Positions 53,605-62,577 of a stretch of DNA of 64,000 nt are shown piece by piece. The stretch spans positions 496,001-560,000 of the forward strand of contig NZ_FZOY01000002.1 of the NCBI RefSeq assembly GCF_900188335.1, given 5' to 3'. Within the stretch, counting starts at the first letter, position 1. The number at the start of each line of letters is the position of its first letter. The notes under the pieces are model-generated. The model ran no database searches, had not been told where the DNA came from, and worked only from the letters and a program-made list of their open reading frames with translations. The translations under genes and the position numbers were made by a program. Source of the DNA: Tropicimonas sediminicola. GTDB lineage: Bacteria; Pseudomonadota; Alphaproteobacteria; Rhodobacterales; Rhodobacteraceae.

Positions 53605-53901
53605 CGTCACATCCCATGTCCCGGTCGCGGTTGTCGTGAGATGCGGCGGCCCCCGGGCGGCCAGTGCATCGACAGGTGTTGCCCGCCAAGACCTATCTCA
53701 GGGCCGCAAGTTCATGACAGACGATCTGTCGCCGCAGGCCGCCTCTCGGGCCGGGTGTTTCCCGAATGCAGCGCCCCTGAAAGGCCCGCGCCGCACCCCG
53801 CGCGGTCGCAAGCGCCCTGCTCAGAAAGGTTTGCGCACCGCCGGCAACGTGCTAACCCTTAGGAACGAGCGTTTTTTTGGTTACCTTGAGAGAGCAATCC
53901 G

Positions 53902-54327
53902 ATGATGCCGAAATCCATTGCGGCCTTGGCCATGGTCGCCATTTCAGGCCTGAGCGCCGCCCCTGCACTTGCCCAGGACAGCGGCTTCGGGCTGGAACTG
54001 AACAACGTCCGGGATTCCGAGAACGGCTGCCGCATGACCTATGTCGCGCGCAACGCAACCGGCACGGATCTCGATGCGATCTCCTTCGAGGTTGCCGTCT
54101 TCGACGCGAGCGACATCGTATCGCGGCTGCTGATCCTCGAGTTCGGGGCGCTGACCGACGGCAAGACCAAGGTCGTCCAGTTCGATCTCGCCGATCAGCC
54201 CTGTGAAGGCATCAACCGCCTTCTGATCAACAACGTCACCGAATGCGCCGCCAGCGAGGGCGAAGCGCCGGATTGCATGGCCGTGCTGAACGCCAGCAGC
54301 CGCACCGACGTGGGCTTCGGGCTCTGA
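53902..54327 (+). CDS. Small secreted protein of unknown function
   Basis: A 141-residue protein with a Sec signal ending APALAQDSG. The mature part has a beta-rich look (YVARNATGTDLDAISFEVAV and VVQFDLADQPCEGINRLLIN) and four cysteines able to form two disulfides. TTGAGAGAG precedes two adjacent ATGs. Related small Tat- or Sec-exported proteins are common in Rhodobacterales, with no known function. Confidence 0.75.
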   Translation: MMPKSIAALAMVAISGLSAAPALAQDSGFGLELNNVRDSENGCRMTYVARNATGTDLDAISFEVAVFDASDIVSRLLILEFGALTDGKTKVVQFDLADQPCEGINRLLINNVTECAASEGEAPDCMAVLNASSRTDVGFGL

Positions 54328-54366
54328 CAGCTTCGGGCGGGCGCCTCGGGCTCCCGCCTCCACGGG

Positions 54367-55506
54367 TCAGGCCACGCGACGACCGGCAACCCAGGCGCCC
54401 CGAACCGCGCCGGCGCCGGCGACCCTGTGCACCCGGATCACATCGGCGCGGGCGCCGATCTCCAGTCGCCCGCGATCCGCAAGCCCGACCACATCCGCCG
54501 GCGCCGTCGTTACGGTGCGCACGCCGCGCGGCAGATCCCCCCAGAAATCGCCCAGCATCAAGGCCGCCGAGAGCAGCGCCGAAGGCACGTAATCCGAGCT
54601 GACGATGTCCAGCATCCCGGCCTCCGCCAGGGCACTGGCGGCGACATTGCCGGAATGGCTGCCGCCCCGGATCAGGTTCGGCGCTCCCATCATCACCGCG
54701 ATCCCGTGGTCGTGGCAGGCGGACGCCGCCTCCAGCGTGGTCGGGAATTCCGCCAACCGGACCCCGTGCGCCGCCGAGACCTCGACATGCTCGCCGATGG
54801 TGTCGTCGTGGCTGGCCAGCACCGCACCGTAGCGCCGCGCCTCCGCCACCGCCGCCGCCTCGTGCGCTTCCCCATACCTGTCGCGGAGGGCGCGCAAATG
54901 GGCCACATGCTGCAGGAACTGGTCGTCGGACATGCCGTGCTTGCCCTGCACATACTGCTTGAGGCGGGAGACATCCCGGAACTGCCGCTGTCCCGGCGTG
55001 TGATCCATCAGGCTGACGATGCCGATCCGGTCCCCGGGGCCGAAGGCCGCCATCTCCTCGATCAGGGTCTGCGAGCAGATCTCGGCCCGCAGGTGCAGGT
55101 AATGGCTGATCCGGAGCACGCCCTCGGCGCGCAGTTGCAGCAGCTCGGTCGCCAGCCCGCGGGCATAGGCGGCGTAGTCGTTGCGGGGATTCGGCACCGA
55201 ACCCACCCGCATCGCGTCGAAGACCGTGGTGATCCCGACGCTGGCCAGTTCCGCGTCATGGGCCACGATCGCCGCCGCGTGGGGCCAATCGACCTTTGGC
55301 CGTGGCTGAATGTGCCGCTCCAGGTTGTCGGTGTGCAGCTCGATCAGCCCCGGCATCACAAGATCGCCCTCGCAATCGACCGCCCCCTCGGGCACGCCGC
55401 CGCCCGCCGCGATGTCGACGATCCGCCCGCCGTCGATCCTCAGACTGCCCATCTGCACGCAGTCGGGAAGCACCATCCGGGCATTGGCGAGAATTGTCAG
55501 CGACAT
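54367..55506 (-). CDS. phnM: Alpha-D-ribose 1-methylphosphonate 5-triphosphate diphosphatase PhnM
   Basis: A 379-residue amidohydrolase-superfamily enzyme of the C-P lyase pathway, which removes pyrophosphate from ribose 1-methylphosphonate 5-triphosphate. Metal-binding motifs are intact: LIELHTDNLERHIQPRP, SHYLHLRAEICS, SLMDHTPGQRQF, LASHDDTIGEHV and SSDYVPSALL. It is divergent from the DUF1045 gene. The core phnGHIJKL genes are not in the window. Confidence 0.95.
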   Translation of the reverse strand: MSLTILANARMVLPDCVQMGSLRIDGGRIVDIAAGGGVPEGAVDCEGDLVMPGLIELHTDNLERHIQPRPKVDWPHAAAIVAHDAELASVGITTVFDAMRVGSVPNPRNDYAAYARGLATELLQLRAEGVLRISHYLHLRAEICSQTLIEEMAAFGPGDRIGIVSLMDHTPGQRQFRDVSRLKQYVQGKHGMSDDQFLQHVAHLRALRDRYGEAHEAAAVAEARRYGAVLASHDDTIGEHVEVSAAHGVRLAEFPTTLEAASACHDHGIAVMMGAPNLIRGGSHSGNVAASALAEAGMLDIVSSDYVPSALLSAALMLGDFWGDLPRGVRTVTTAPADVVGLADRGRLEIGARADVIRVHRVAGAGAVRGAWVAGRRVA

Positions 55507-55577
55507 GAGAGGTTCCGTTCTTCTATGATCTCGCGGCCAGAGCCGTGACGTGCTAGGCGCGAGACAGGAGGAAAGCC

Positions 55578-56267
55578 ATGGACGGTTTCACGCGATACGC
55601 GCTCTACTACGCTCCGCCACCTGGCGCCCTGGCGGATTTCGGTGCCGCATGGCTCGGCTGGGATCCGCGCGGCGGCCGCAAGGTGGCGCGCACCACCCTG
55701 CCCGGCCTGCCGATGCCGGTGGCGAAGATCACCGAGCCCCCGCACCGCTACGGCTTGCACGCCACGCTCAAGCCGCCCTTCCGGCTGGCGCCGGGCTTCG
55801 ACGTCTCCGAGCTGCACAACGCGGTGGAGGCGCTCGCCTCCTCTCTCGAGCCGGTGATGGTGGACGGGCTGCGGCTTGACCGGATCGACGGCTTTCTTGC
55901 CCTCGTCCCCGAGGGCGACCCCACCCCGCTCGCCCTGCTGGCCGCCCGCGTGGTCGAGGCGCTCGACGCCTTCCGCGCCGTACCGAGCGAGGCCGAGCTG
56001 GAACGCAGACGGCAGGCCGGCCTCAGCCACCGGCAGGAGGTACTGCTCCAGCAATGGGGCTATCCCTACGTGATGGAGGAATACCGTTTCCACCTCACGC
56101 TCTCCGGCCCGCTGCCCGACGAGGAGGCCGAAGAGATCGAAACCCTCCTCTCCCCCGTGCTCGAGCCGATCCTGCCCGCCCCCCTTCGCATCCGGGACAT
56201 CTGTCTCTTCGGCGAAGGCCAGGACGGGCGCTTTCACAACCTGCACCGCTACACGTTGAACGGCTGA
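55578..56267 (+). CDS. DUF1045 2H-phosphoesterase-like phosphonate protein
   Basis: A 229-residue protein of the DUF1045 family, found next to phn genes. It has the two 2H-phosphoesterase histidine motifs, YGLHATLKPPF and YRFHLTLSGPL, suggesting a cyclic phosphate hydrolase such as for ribose cyclic phosphates made by C-P lyase. AGGAGGAAAGCC precedes the ATG. It overlaps the convergent phnN gene by 19 bases. Confidence 0.88.
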   Translation: MDGFTRYALYYAPPPGALADFGAAWLGWDPRGGRKVARTTLPGLPMPVAKITEPPHRYGLHATLKPPFRLAPGFDVSELHNAVEALASSLEPVMVDGLRLDRIDGFLALVPEGDPTPLALLAARVVEALDAFRAVPSEAELERRRQAGLSHRQEVLLQQWGYPYVMEEYRFHLTLSGPLPDEEAEEIETLLSPVLEPILPAPLRIRDICLFGEGQDGRFHNLHRYTLNG

Positions 56268-56791
56268 AGCACGGACAGGAAGGCCTGCACCGCGGCCTCG
56301 AGCTCTCCGTTGTTCTCGACCACACGGATCGGCGGTCCGTATGGGATCTCATAGGCAGCCCTCGCAAGCCGCGTCGCCATGCCGTCCCTGGTCTCGCGCC
56401 CGCGCGCGGCCAGCCGCTCGGCCAGCACCGGCACGGAGGCCGTCACCAGGATAACCGACAGGCCGGGAAATTCCTCCCAGGCCCGCCCCATCACACCGCG
56501 AGAGCCGTTGAACAGCACGTCGCGCCCCTCGGAGACCGCAAGGTCGATGCTGCTCGGGATCCCGTAGAACAGCCCGTGCGCCTCCCAGTCGAGCGCGAAA
56601 TCGCCCTCGGCCTTGCGACGCTGGAACTCCTCCACGCTGACCGAGTCGAATTGCTCGCCCCCGGGCACCTCCGGCCGGGTGATGACCCGGCGCACGACAT
56701 GCAGGTCAGGCCGGCGGCGCTTGGCCTCCGCCATCAGGGTATCCTTGCCGGCGCCCGAAGGTCCGACCACTGCGAACAGCCGCCCCGCCAT
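56249..56791 (-). CDS. phnN: Ribose 1,5-bisphosphate phosphokinase PhnN
   Basis: A 180-residue guanylate-kinase-like P-loop enzyme that makes PRPP from ribose 1,5-bisphosphate. The P-loop is FAVVGPSGAGKDTLMAEAK, followed by VVRRVITRPEVPGGEQFDSV and FALDWEAHGLFYGIP, typical of PhnN. It is convergent with DUF1045. Confidence 0.95.
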   Translation of the reverse strand: MAGRLFAVVGPSGAGKDTLMAEAKRRRPDLHVVRRVITRPEVPGGEQFDSVSVEEFQRRKAEGDFALDWEAHGLFYGIPSSIDLAVSEGRDVLFNGSRGVMGRAWEEFPGLSVILVTASVPVLAERLAARGRETRDGMATRLARAAYEIPYGPPIRVVENNGELEAAVQAFLSVLQPFNV

Positions 56792-56938
56792 GTCAGCTCT
56801 CTTTCATCCTGCTGGCGCTGCTATCGAACTGCTGTCGCAGAGGCGTGACGTCGCCCACCGACAGCGCCCTGCGTCGGCCGCCACACATGCCCGCCTCAAT
56901 TCTCATGCCCCTGCCTCCCCTGGTCGCTCCGGCCCGAT

Positions 56939-57901
56939 TCAGAGCCAGCCGCGCCACTTGAAATACAGATACCCGATCGCCCCGGACCCCACCATCAGAA
57001 GCACTGCGAAGAGGAAGCCCCATTCGCCATGCAGCCCGGGCATCCAGTCGAAATTCATCCCGTAGATCGACGAAATCAGCGTTGCCGGCGCAAACAGCGC
57101 CACCAGCGCCGAGAGCACCGACACCGCCTTGTTCTGCTCCAGGTCGATCAGGCCCAGCGTCGCGTCGGTGACGAAGGAAACGCGCTGCGACAGGAAATCT
57201 GCATGGACCTCCAGCGCTGCGATGTCGCGCGCCTGTCCGCGGGCGAGCCGCTTGGCATCCCGGCTGGTCTCTTTTTCCGTTGGAAACTGCTCAATGTAGT
57301 TCAGCGCCCGCTCCAGCGTCAGCAGCGACAGCCGCACCTTGCCGATCCGCTCGCCCAGCAGACCGGCCGCGATCAGCGCCCGTTGCAGCACGTTGGCACG
57401 GCCAAGCCCGCCTTCGTCGAACACCTGCAGCGAGATCTCGTCGAGCTTGCGCCCGATCTCCTCGAGCGTGTCGGCGAGATGGTCGACGATATCCTCCACC
57501 AGCCCCATGGCGACCCGCCCAGGCGTGGCCGAGCCGATGCCGTCCCGCCCGGAATTGGCAACATAGCGCCGAAACGGCTCGGGATCGTGGTAGCGGACCG
57601 TGACCAGCCGCTCGTGGGCCAGGATGAAACAGACCGGCAGGGATTTTCGGCGCCCCTCGGGCGTCAGGCCGGGCAGCACCACAGTCATGTAATCGGTGGA
57701 GCCTTCCCGGTAGAGCCGGCTGGAGATCTGGATCTCCTCCAGGTCCGTCAGGCTCGGAACGCTGAGCCCGAGCGCCTCGACCCTCTCGATCTGCTGGGGC
57801 TGCGGCCCGAACAAGTCGATCCAGACGCAATCCTCGAGCCCCTCCTCCTGGGACAGGATCGGGCGCAGGCCCCGTTCGGTGTTCCGGTAGGCATGGAGCA
57901 T
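56939..57901 (-). CDS. CorA-family divalent cation channel
   Basis: A 320-residue CorA/ZntB-type magnesium or zinc transporter. It has a long cytoplasmic helical domain and two C-terminal transmembrane helices joined by the selectivity motif YGMNFDWMP. The ATG at 57901 gives the usual size; a longer frame to 58111 is not supported. It is an isolated gene. Confidence 0.92.
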   Translation of the reverse strand: MLHAYRNTERGLRPILSQEEGLEDCVWIDLFGPQPQQIERVEALGLSVPSLTDLEEIQISSRLYREGSTDYMTVVLPGLTPEGRRKSLPVCFILAHERLVTVRYHDPEPFRRYVANSGRDGIGSATPGRVAMGLVEDIVDHLADTLEEIGRKLDEISLQVFDEGGLGRANVLQRALIAAGLLGERIGKVRLSLLTLERALNYIEQFPTEKETSRDAKRLARGQARDIAALEVHADFLSQRVSFVTDATLGLIDLEQNKAVSVLSALVALFAPATLISSIYGMNFDWMPGLHGEWGFLFAVLLMVGSGAIGYLYFKWRGWL

Positions 57902-58140
57902 GAGAGGGACCCGCGAGGCGATCAAATCGGGATCTGGGTATACCTGTAAGTTCGACGATCCAAGCCCCTCTCGCCCTCGGCGCGACGCTTGCGCATGGGA
58001 ATGTCGAGACAATCGGGCAGCGCACGGGCTGTTGGACACGGCGCGGTTCGAATTGTCCCCGTTCGAACCCTCCGCCGCCACGCCACCGCCCCAATTGGGC
58101 GGCATGGTCATCGGCGTAATAGGTAGCGGAGGAAGACATC

Positions 58141-58287
58141 ATGGCATGGCTGTCGCAGATCACCGTCGGAGAAGTCATCATGACCTTCCTCGCCTGTTGC
58201 CTGATCCACGAAACGCTGGTCGTTGTCCTGCCGGACCATCTCGCCGGCCCGGGCGGCTGGCTCATCGATACCGGCGACCAGGACTGA
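58141..58287 (+). CDS. 48-residue hydrophobic micro-protein
   Basis: A 49-codon ORF with a strong GGAGGAAG ribosome-binding site six bases before the ATG. The product begins MAWLSQITVGEVIMTFLACC, ends WLIDTGDQD, and has one potential membrane helix. It shows GC-rich third positions like its neighbours. No family is recognised. It starts 239 bases from the divergent corA start. Confidence 0.55.
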   Translation: MAWLSQITVGEVIMTFLACCLIHETLVVVLPDHLAGPGGWLIDTGDQD

Positions 58288-58461
58288 CGGCCCCGTCTGC
58301 GGCGCACGAACTGCTGCCCCCCTGAATGACGGCTGTGCGACGCAGCCCCGCTGTCACGTCCGTGCCCCGACGAACCGCGCGTGCAAGAACGCAGCCCGGC
58401 ACGGGATCACCGGCCTGAGACCACGTCACGTTCCTGCGAAAACGCCCTGAAAACCGGTCGT

Positions 58462-58515
58462 TTCGTCACAATCGCGATACAGAATATGCGTATCCCGGTG
58501 AGACAAAGTGACGAA
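58462..58515. promoter_or_regulatory. Nested inverted repeats before the PhnM-like gene
   Basis: An outer repeat TTCGTCAC (58462-58469) and GTGACGAA (58508-58515) flanks an inner one GATAC-N9-GTATC (58475-58493), 25-78 bases before the ATG at 58540. This is a likely operator, possibly for a GntR-family Phn regulator, though none is in the window. Confidence 0.45.
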
Positions 58516-58539
58516 GCGGCAACTCAGAGCACTCACCCG

Positions 58540-59715
58540 ATGCACACGGCCCTGCCCCCGGTGCGCCTGACCGGCGCGCATATCCTCCGCGACGGCGCCA
58601 TCCAGCGCCGTTCGCTGGCGATTGCCGATGGCCGGATCACCAAGGGTCCGTTGCCGGAGGTGGACATGCGGGGCTACCTGCTGCTGCCGGGGATTATCGA
58701 TCTGAACGGAAATGCGCTCGCGCGCAACCTCTGGCCCGAACCGCATGACGACCTGAAGCGCGTGCTGTCCGCCATCGACCGCGACGCCGCCGCCCATGGC
58801 GTGACCACCGGCTGGCTGGCGCAGGGCTGGTCCTGGGAGGGCGGCACCGAGGGCCCGGATTTCGCCGAGCGCCTGCTCGCAACCCATCTCGCCCGCCAGC
58901 CGACCCTCGGCACCGACCTGCGGCTGCAGCTCAGATGCGAGACGCACCTGCTCGGCACGGCCGACCGGATGCTCGCCGCGATCCGCCGCCACGGCGTCGA
59001 TTTCGTCCTCTTCGACAACCGCCTCGAGCAGGCGCTGGAGATGGCGCGCTGCAACCCGGAGGCATTCGCCGTTCGCGCCCGGCGGGCCTGCCGAACACCG
59101 AGCGATCTCCGGGACGGGATCGAGGAGATGCTCGCGCGCCATTCCGAGGTTCCGCGGCATCTCTGCCGGCTTGCGGAAGCCTTCGACGTGCTCGGCGTCT
59201 GCTACGGCAGCAAGGCCGATCCGGACGGCGAGACCCGCGAGACCTATTCGATGATCGGCGCCAGCATCGCCGCGATGCCCGGCTCGCGCCAGGCCGCCGC
59301 CGCAGCCAAGGCCATGAACGACCCGGTGATCCTTTCCGCCCATGACGTTCTGTTCGGCGGAAAGAAGACCGGGGGCACCCGCCCCGTCGACCTGGTCGCG
59401 CAACACCTGTGCGACGCGCTGGTTTCGGACGACCATTACCCGTCGCTCGCGGCCGCGGCGTGGGCGTTGGTCGACAGGGGCCTGCGCAGCCTGCCCGACG
59501 CCTGGACGATGATCTCCTCCGGCCCGGCGGAGATCATGCGCCTGACCGATCGCGGCACGCTCGATTTCGGCAAGCGTGCCGACGTCGTCGCCGTCAACAC
59601 CCGGACCCGCGAAGTCGAGATGACCATTGCGGGGGGCGTTGTCACCCATCTCGGCGAAGGCGCGGCCCGGCGCTTCGCCGGTTTCAACGCGATGCTGGAC
59701 ATGGCGGCGGAATAG
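58540..59715 (+). CDS. PhnM paralogue lacking the metal-binding signature
   Basis: A 391-residue amidohydrolase-like protein that aligns with PhnM from its start (LTGAHILRDGAIQRRSLAIA) to its end (TDRGTLDFGKRADVVAVN). The region equal to HTDNLERH in PhnM reads LNGNALARNLWPEP, so both metal-site histidines are missing. The DHTPGQ and SHDDTIGEH motifs are also absent. It is probably a non-hydrolytic paralogue with a regulatory or structural role, or an enzyme of changed chemistry. The ATG at 58540 begins at the homologous domain; upstream starts cross the operator region. Confidence 0.75.
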   Translation: MHTALPPVRLTGAHILRDGAIQRRSLAIADGRITKGPLPEVDMRGYLLLPGIIDLNGNALARNLWPEPHDDLKRVLSAIDRDAAAHGVTTGWLAQGWSWEGGTEGPDFAERLLATHLARQPTLGTDLRLQLRCETHLLGTADRMLAAIRRHGVDFVLFDNRLEQALEMARCNPEAFAVRARRACRTPSDLRDGIEEMLARHSEVPRHLCRLAEAFDVLGVCYGSKADPDGETRETYSMIGASIAAMPGSRQAAAAAKAMNDPVILSAHDVLFGGKKTGGTRPVDLVAQHLCDALVSDDHYPSLAAAAWALVDRGLRSLPDAWTMISSGPAEIMRLTDRGTLDFGKRADVVAVNTRTREVEMTIAGGVVTHLGEGAARRFAGFNAMLDMAAE

Positions 59716-59758
59716 CGCTCCGCTCTCGGGCACCAGACATCCTGCAACCGCCGGATGC

Positions 59759-59812
59759 GGGTATTTTCACCAAGAAGACGAGAGCCGGGCTTTCTTCTTG
59801 GCTGAAATACCC
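59759..59812. terminator. Inverted pair of the GGGTATTT(N)AGCCAAGAAGA repeat between convergent genes
   Basis: GGGTATTTTCACCAAGAAGA (59759-59778) and the complement of GGGTATTTCAGCCAAGAAGA (59793-59812) form a 20-bp stem with three mismatches and a 14-base loop. It lies between the PhnM-like stop (59715) and the convergent ThDP enzyme stop (59841), so it probably stops transcription from both sides. A single copy lies at 26184. Confidence 0.75.
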
Positions 59813-59840
59813 AAGTCCATCGGCATTGCCGGGCGACGCG

Positions 59841-61382
59841 TTAGAGGACCACTTCGATCAGGTAGGGGCCAGGCTCGCCGACACCGCGCCGGAAGGCCTC
59901 CGCGAAGCCCTCCGCATCCGTCACCCGCGCGGCCTCCACCCCGTGACCGGCGGCAAGCGCCACCCAGTCGAGCGTGGGATCCTCGACGTTGAACATGCGT
60001 TCCGCATTGCGCCCGACGCTGTTGACGCCGACGTTGGCAAGCTCGCCGCGGAGGATCTGGTAGCCGCGGTTCGCGAACACGATGACCAGCACGTCCAGCC
60101 GCTCGCGCGCCATGGTCCAGAGCGATTGCAGGGTGTACATGGCAGAACCATCGCCCGTGGGAGCGATCACCCGGCGGTCCGGGCAGGCGACGGCCGCGCC
60201 CACCGCGAGCGGCAGGGCCGCGCCGATGGCGCCGCCGGGATTGGTCAGCCAGTCGTGGCGGCGAGCCGTTCGCGTCGCCTTGGCCAGGGGGTGGCCCGAG
60301 GTGATCGCCTCGTTGGCCACGATAGCCCCCTCGGGCATCAGCGCCGCCATTACCTGCCCCACCTTCACCGCATCGATCGGGCCTGTGGGCAGGTCCGGCA
60401 GATCGAGCGGAAGCGTGGCAGGCGCGGCTCCGGATGCGCCCGTCGCCTCGACAAGCGCTTCCAGCGTCCAGGCGATGTCCATGTCCGGCCCGCAGAGATC
60501 CAGGATCCGGCAATCCGCGGGTGTGGGGGTCGAGGGCTTGTCGGGATAGGCGAAGAACGCCACCGGCTCTCCGGCGCCGAGCAGCACCATGTGCCGAACG
60601 TCCCGCAGGATCTCGACATTCTCCAGCACCGGGTAGTGGAGGCACTCGATCGCGACCGCCCCCTCCCCTCGTTCGATGCGCGGCACGAAGAGGTCGGCCA
60701 TGAGCCTGCACCCGGTCTGGGCCGCGATCCGGCCCGCCACCCGCGCCAACTCGCCATGAAGCGCGAGGCCACCGACGAAGAGCGCCGCCCCCGGCGCGCG
60801 AAGAGCCTTGGCGGCCGCGGCGATCTGATCCGGGCGTGGGCGATGCAGGCGCACCGGCGGCAGCGGCGTGGCCGGCGCCTCGGCCTCCTCCCAGGCGGTG
60901 TTGGCCGGAAGCACCAGCGTCGCGATCTGGCCATTGCGGGCCCGCGCCGCCCGGATCGCCTCGGCCCCGTCCTGCGCCACGGAGAGCGCGTCGGCCGAGG
61001 TGCGCAGCCAGTGCGAAACCCCGCGCGTGACGCCCTCGATGTCGCCCTTGAGCGGGGCATCGTATTTCAGGTGGTAGTCGGCGTGCTCGCCCACGACGTT
61101 GATCATCGCGCTGTGCCCCTTGCGGGCGTTGTGCACGTTGGCGTAGCCGTTGCCGAAGCCCGGCGCGAGGTGCAGCAGGGTCGCCGCGGGCCTGCCGCTC
61201 ATCCTGTGATAGCCGTCCGCCGCCCCGGTCACGCCGCCCTCGAACAGGCTCAGCACGCACCGCATGTCGGGATGGGTGTCGAGCGCCGCGACGAAATGCA
61301 TCTCCGACGTGCCGGGATTGGCGAAACAGACGTCCACGCCTCCGGCCAGAAAGGTTTTCACCAGGGATTCCGCACCGTTCAT
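59841..61382 (-). CDS. Thiamine diphosphate-dependent enzyme (acetolactate synthase/decarboxylase family)
   Basis: A 513-residue ThDP enzyme. The N-terminal Pyr domain has the activating glutamate in LSLFEGGVTGAADGYHRMSG; the C-terminal PP domain has the metal site GDGSAMYTLQSLWTMARERL followed by VIVFANRGYQIL. The family includes acetolactate synthase, benzoylformate and 2-oxo acid decarboxylases; the shortness and lack of a regulatory subunit argue against ilvB. The ATG at 61382 follows GGAGG. It is divergent from the aldo/keto reductase at 61640, so a shared catabolic role is possible. Confidence 0.85.
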   Translation of the reverse strand: MNGAESLVKTFLAGGVDVCFANPGTSEMHFVAALDTHPDMRCVLSLFEGGVTGAADGYHRMSGRPAATLLHLAPGFGNGYANVHNARKGHSAMINVVGEHADYHLKYDAPLKGDIEGVTRGVSHWLRTSADALSVAQDGAEAIRAARARNGQIATLVLPANTAWEEAEAPATPLPPVRLHRPRPDQIAAAAKALRAPGAALFVGGLALHGELARVAGRIAAQTGCRLMADLFVPRIERGEGAVAIECLHYPVLENVEILRDVRHMVLLGAGEPVAFFAYPDKPSTPTPADCRILDLCGPDMDIAWTLEALVEATGASGAAPATLPLDLPDLPTGPIDAVKVGQVMAALMPEGAIVANEAITSGHPLAKATRTARRHDWLTNPGGAIGAALPLAVGAAVACPDRRVIAPTGDGSAMYTLQSLWTMARERLDVLVIVFANRGYQILRGELANVGVNSVGRNAERMFNVEDPTLDWVALAAGHGVEAARVTDAEGFAEAFRRGVGEPGPYLIEVVL

Positions 61383-61639
61383 GCGCCCGCCTCCGCTCTT
61401 GCCCGGCCCGCCACGGGGCCCTTCGTGGCGCACTCAATCACAGCCGGCGCGCGGGCGCATCCCCAAAGACCGAAGGCGCGGCGCCGCACGGGCGGCACGC
61501 CCCGCCAAGTACACGGGCAGGAGCCGAGGCTGACTGGCGATGCGCCTTTACCCTGCCGAAAGGGGTGTTCGCAGGCGGCCCTTTGTGGTCGTGTTGGGGC
61601 ATCGCAAACTCGCCGTGACACATCTTGGAAGGGATCGCC

Positions 61640-62533
61640 ATGGAGCGCGTGGAACTGACCGTCGGCCTCGAACTGAGCCGGATCGTCTATGGGATGTGGC
61701 GGCTGCTGGACGACCCCGACCCCTCGCCCGCCCGGGTGCAGGCCAAGATCGAGACCTGCCTCGAGGCCGGCATCACCAGCTTCGACCAGGCGGACATCTA
61801 TGGCGGCTATTCGGCGGAGGCGCGGCTCGGTGCCGCGCTCACGGCAGCGCCCCACTTGCGCCGGCAGATCGAGATCGTGACCAAATGCGGCATCGTGGCC
61901 CCCATGGGCCGGTATGCCGACCGGCGGGTCAAGTATTACGACACCAGCGCCTCCCACATCCTGTCCTCGATAGAGGCGTCGCTGCGGAACATGGCCATCG
62001 AGCGGATCGATCTGCTGCTGCTGCACCGCCCCGACCCGATGATGGATCACTACGAGACCGGCCGGGCGCTGGACGAAGCGGTCGCTTCGGGAAAGGTGCG
62101 CGCGGTCGGCGTATCGAACTTCCGCCCGCATGACTGGCGGCTGTTGCAGAGCGCGATGGACACGCCGCTCGCCACCAACCAGATCGAGATCAGCCTGCTG
62201 GCCAACGCCCCGATGACCAACGGCGACCTCGCTTTCCTGCAGGAACTGGACGTCGCGCCGATGGCCTGGTCCCCGCTCGCGGGCGGCGCGCTGCTGTCCT
62301 CGGGGCACAACACGATGAACGAGGCGCTGCGCGCGATCGGCGAACGCGACGGCGTGGAGCCGATGGCGGTGGCGATCTCCTGGCTGCTGGCGCATCCCGC
62401 CTGCATCCTGCCGGTTATCGGCACCAACACATTGGAGCGAATCCGTAGGATTCCCGACGCCTTCAAGGTCGACATGGACCGCCAGACGTGGTTCACGCTC
62501 TATACCGCCGCGCTCGGGCACGAGGTTCCCTGA
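61640..62533 (+). CDS. Aldo/keto reductase (YdhF-like)
   Basis: A 297-residue NADPH-dependent aldo/keto reductase with the active-site region ITSFDQADIYGGYSAEARLG, the lysine in IEIVTKCGI and the histidine in DLLLLHRPDPMMDHYETG. These resemble the YdhF subfamily. The ATG at 61640 follows GGAAGGGA; a TTG at 61625 is less likely. A flavin reductase gene starts 44 bases downstream. Confidence 0.88.
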   Translation: MERVELTVGLELSRIVYGMWRLLDDPDPSPARVQAKIETCLEAGITSFDQADIYGGYSAEARLGAALTAAPHLRRQIEIVTKCGIVAPMGRYADRRVKYYDTSASHILSSIEASLRNMAIERIDLLLLHRPDPMMDHYETGRALDEAVASGKVRAVGVSNFRPHDWRLLQSAMDTPLATNQIEISLLANAPMTNGDLAFLQELDVAPMAWSPLAGGALLSSGHNTMNEALRAIGERDGVEPMAVAISWLLAHPACILPVIGTNTLERIRRIPDAFKVDMDRQTWFTLYTAALGHEVP

Positions 62534-62577
62534 TCCGCACCGGGCGGCGCGTCGAACAGAGCCGGAAGGACCGACAG

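Noticed and set aside
59409-61658. A 749-codon plus-strand frame over the ThDP enzyme
   Set aside because: The minus-strand product has clear ThDP motifs; this frame crosses an intergenic terminator and shows no domain.
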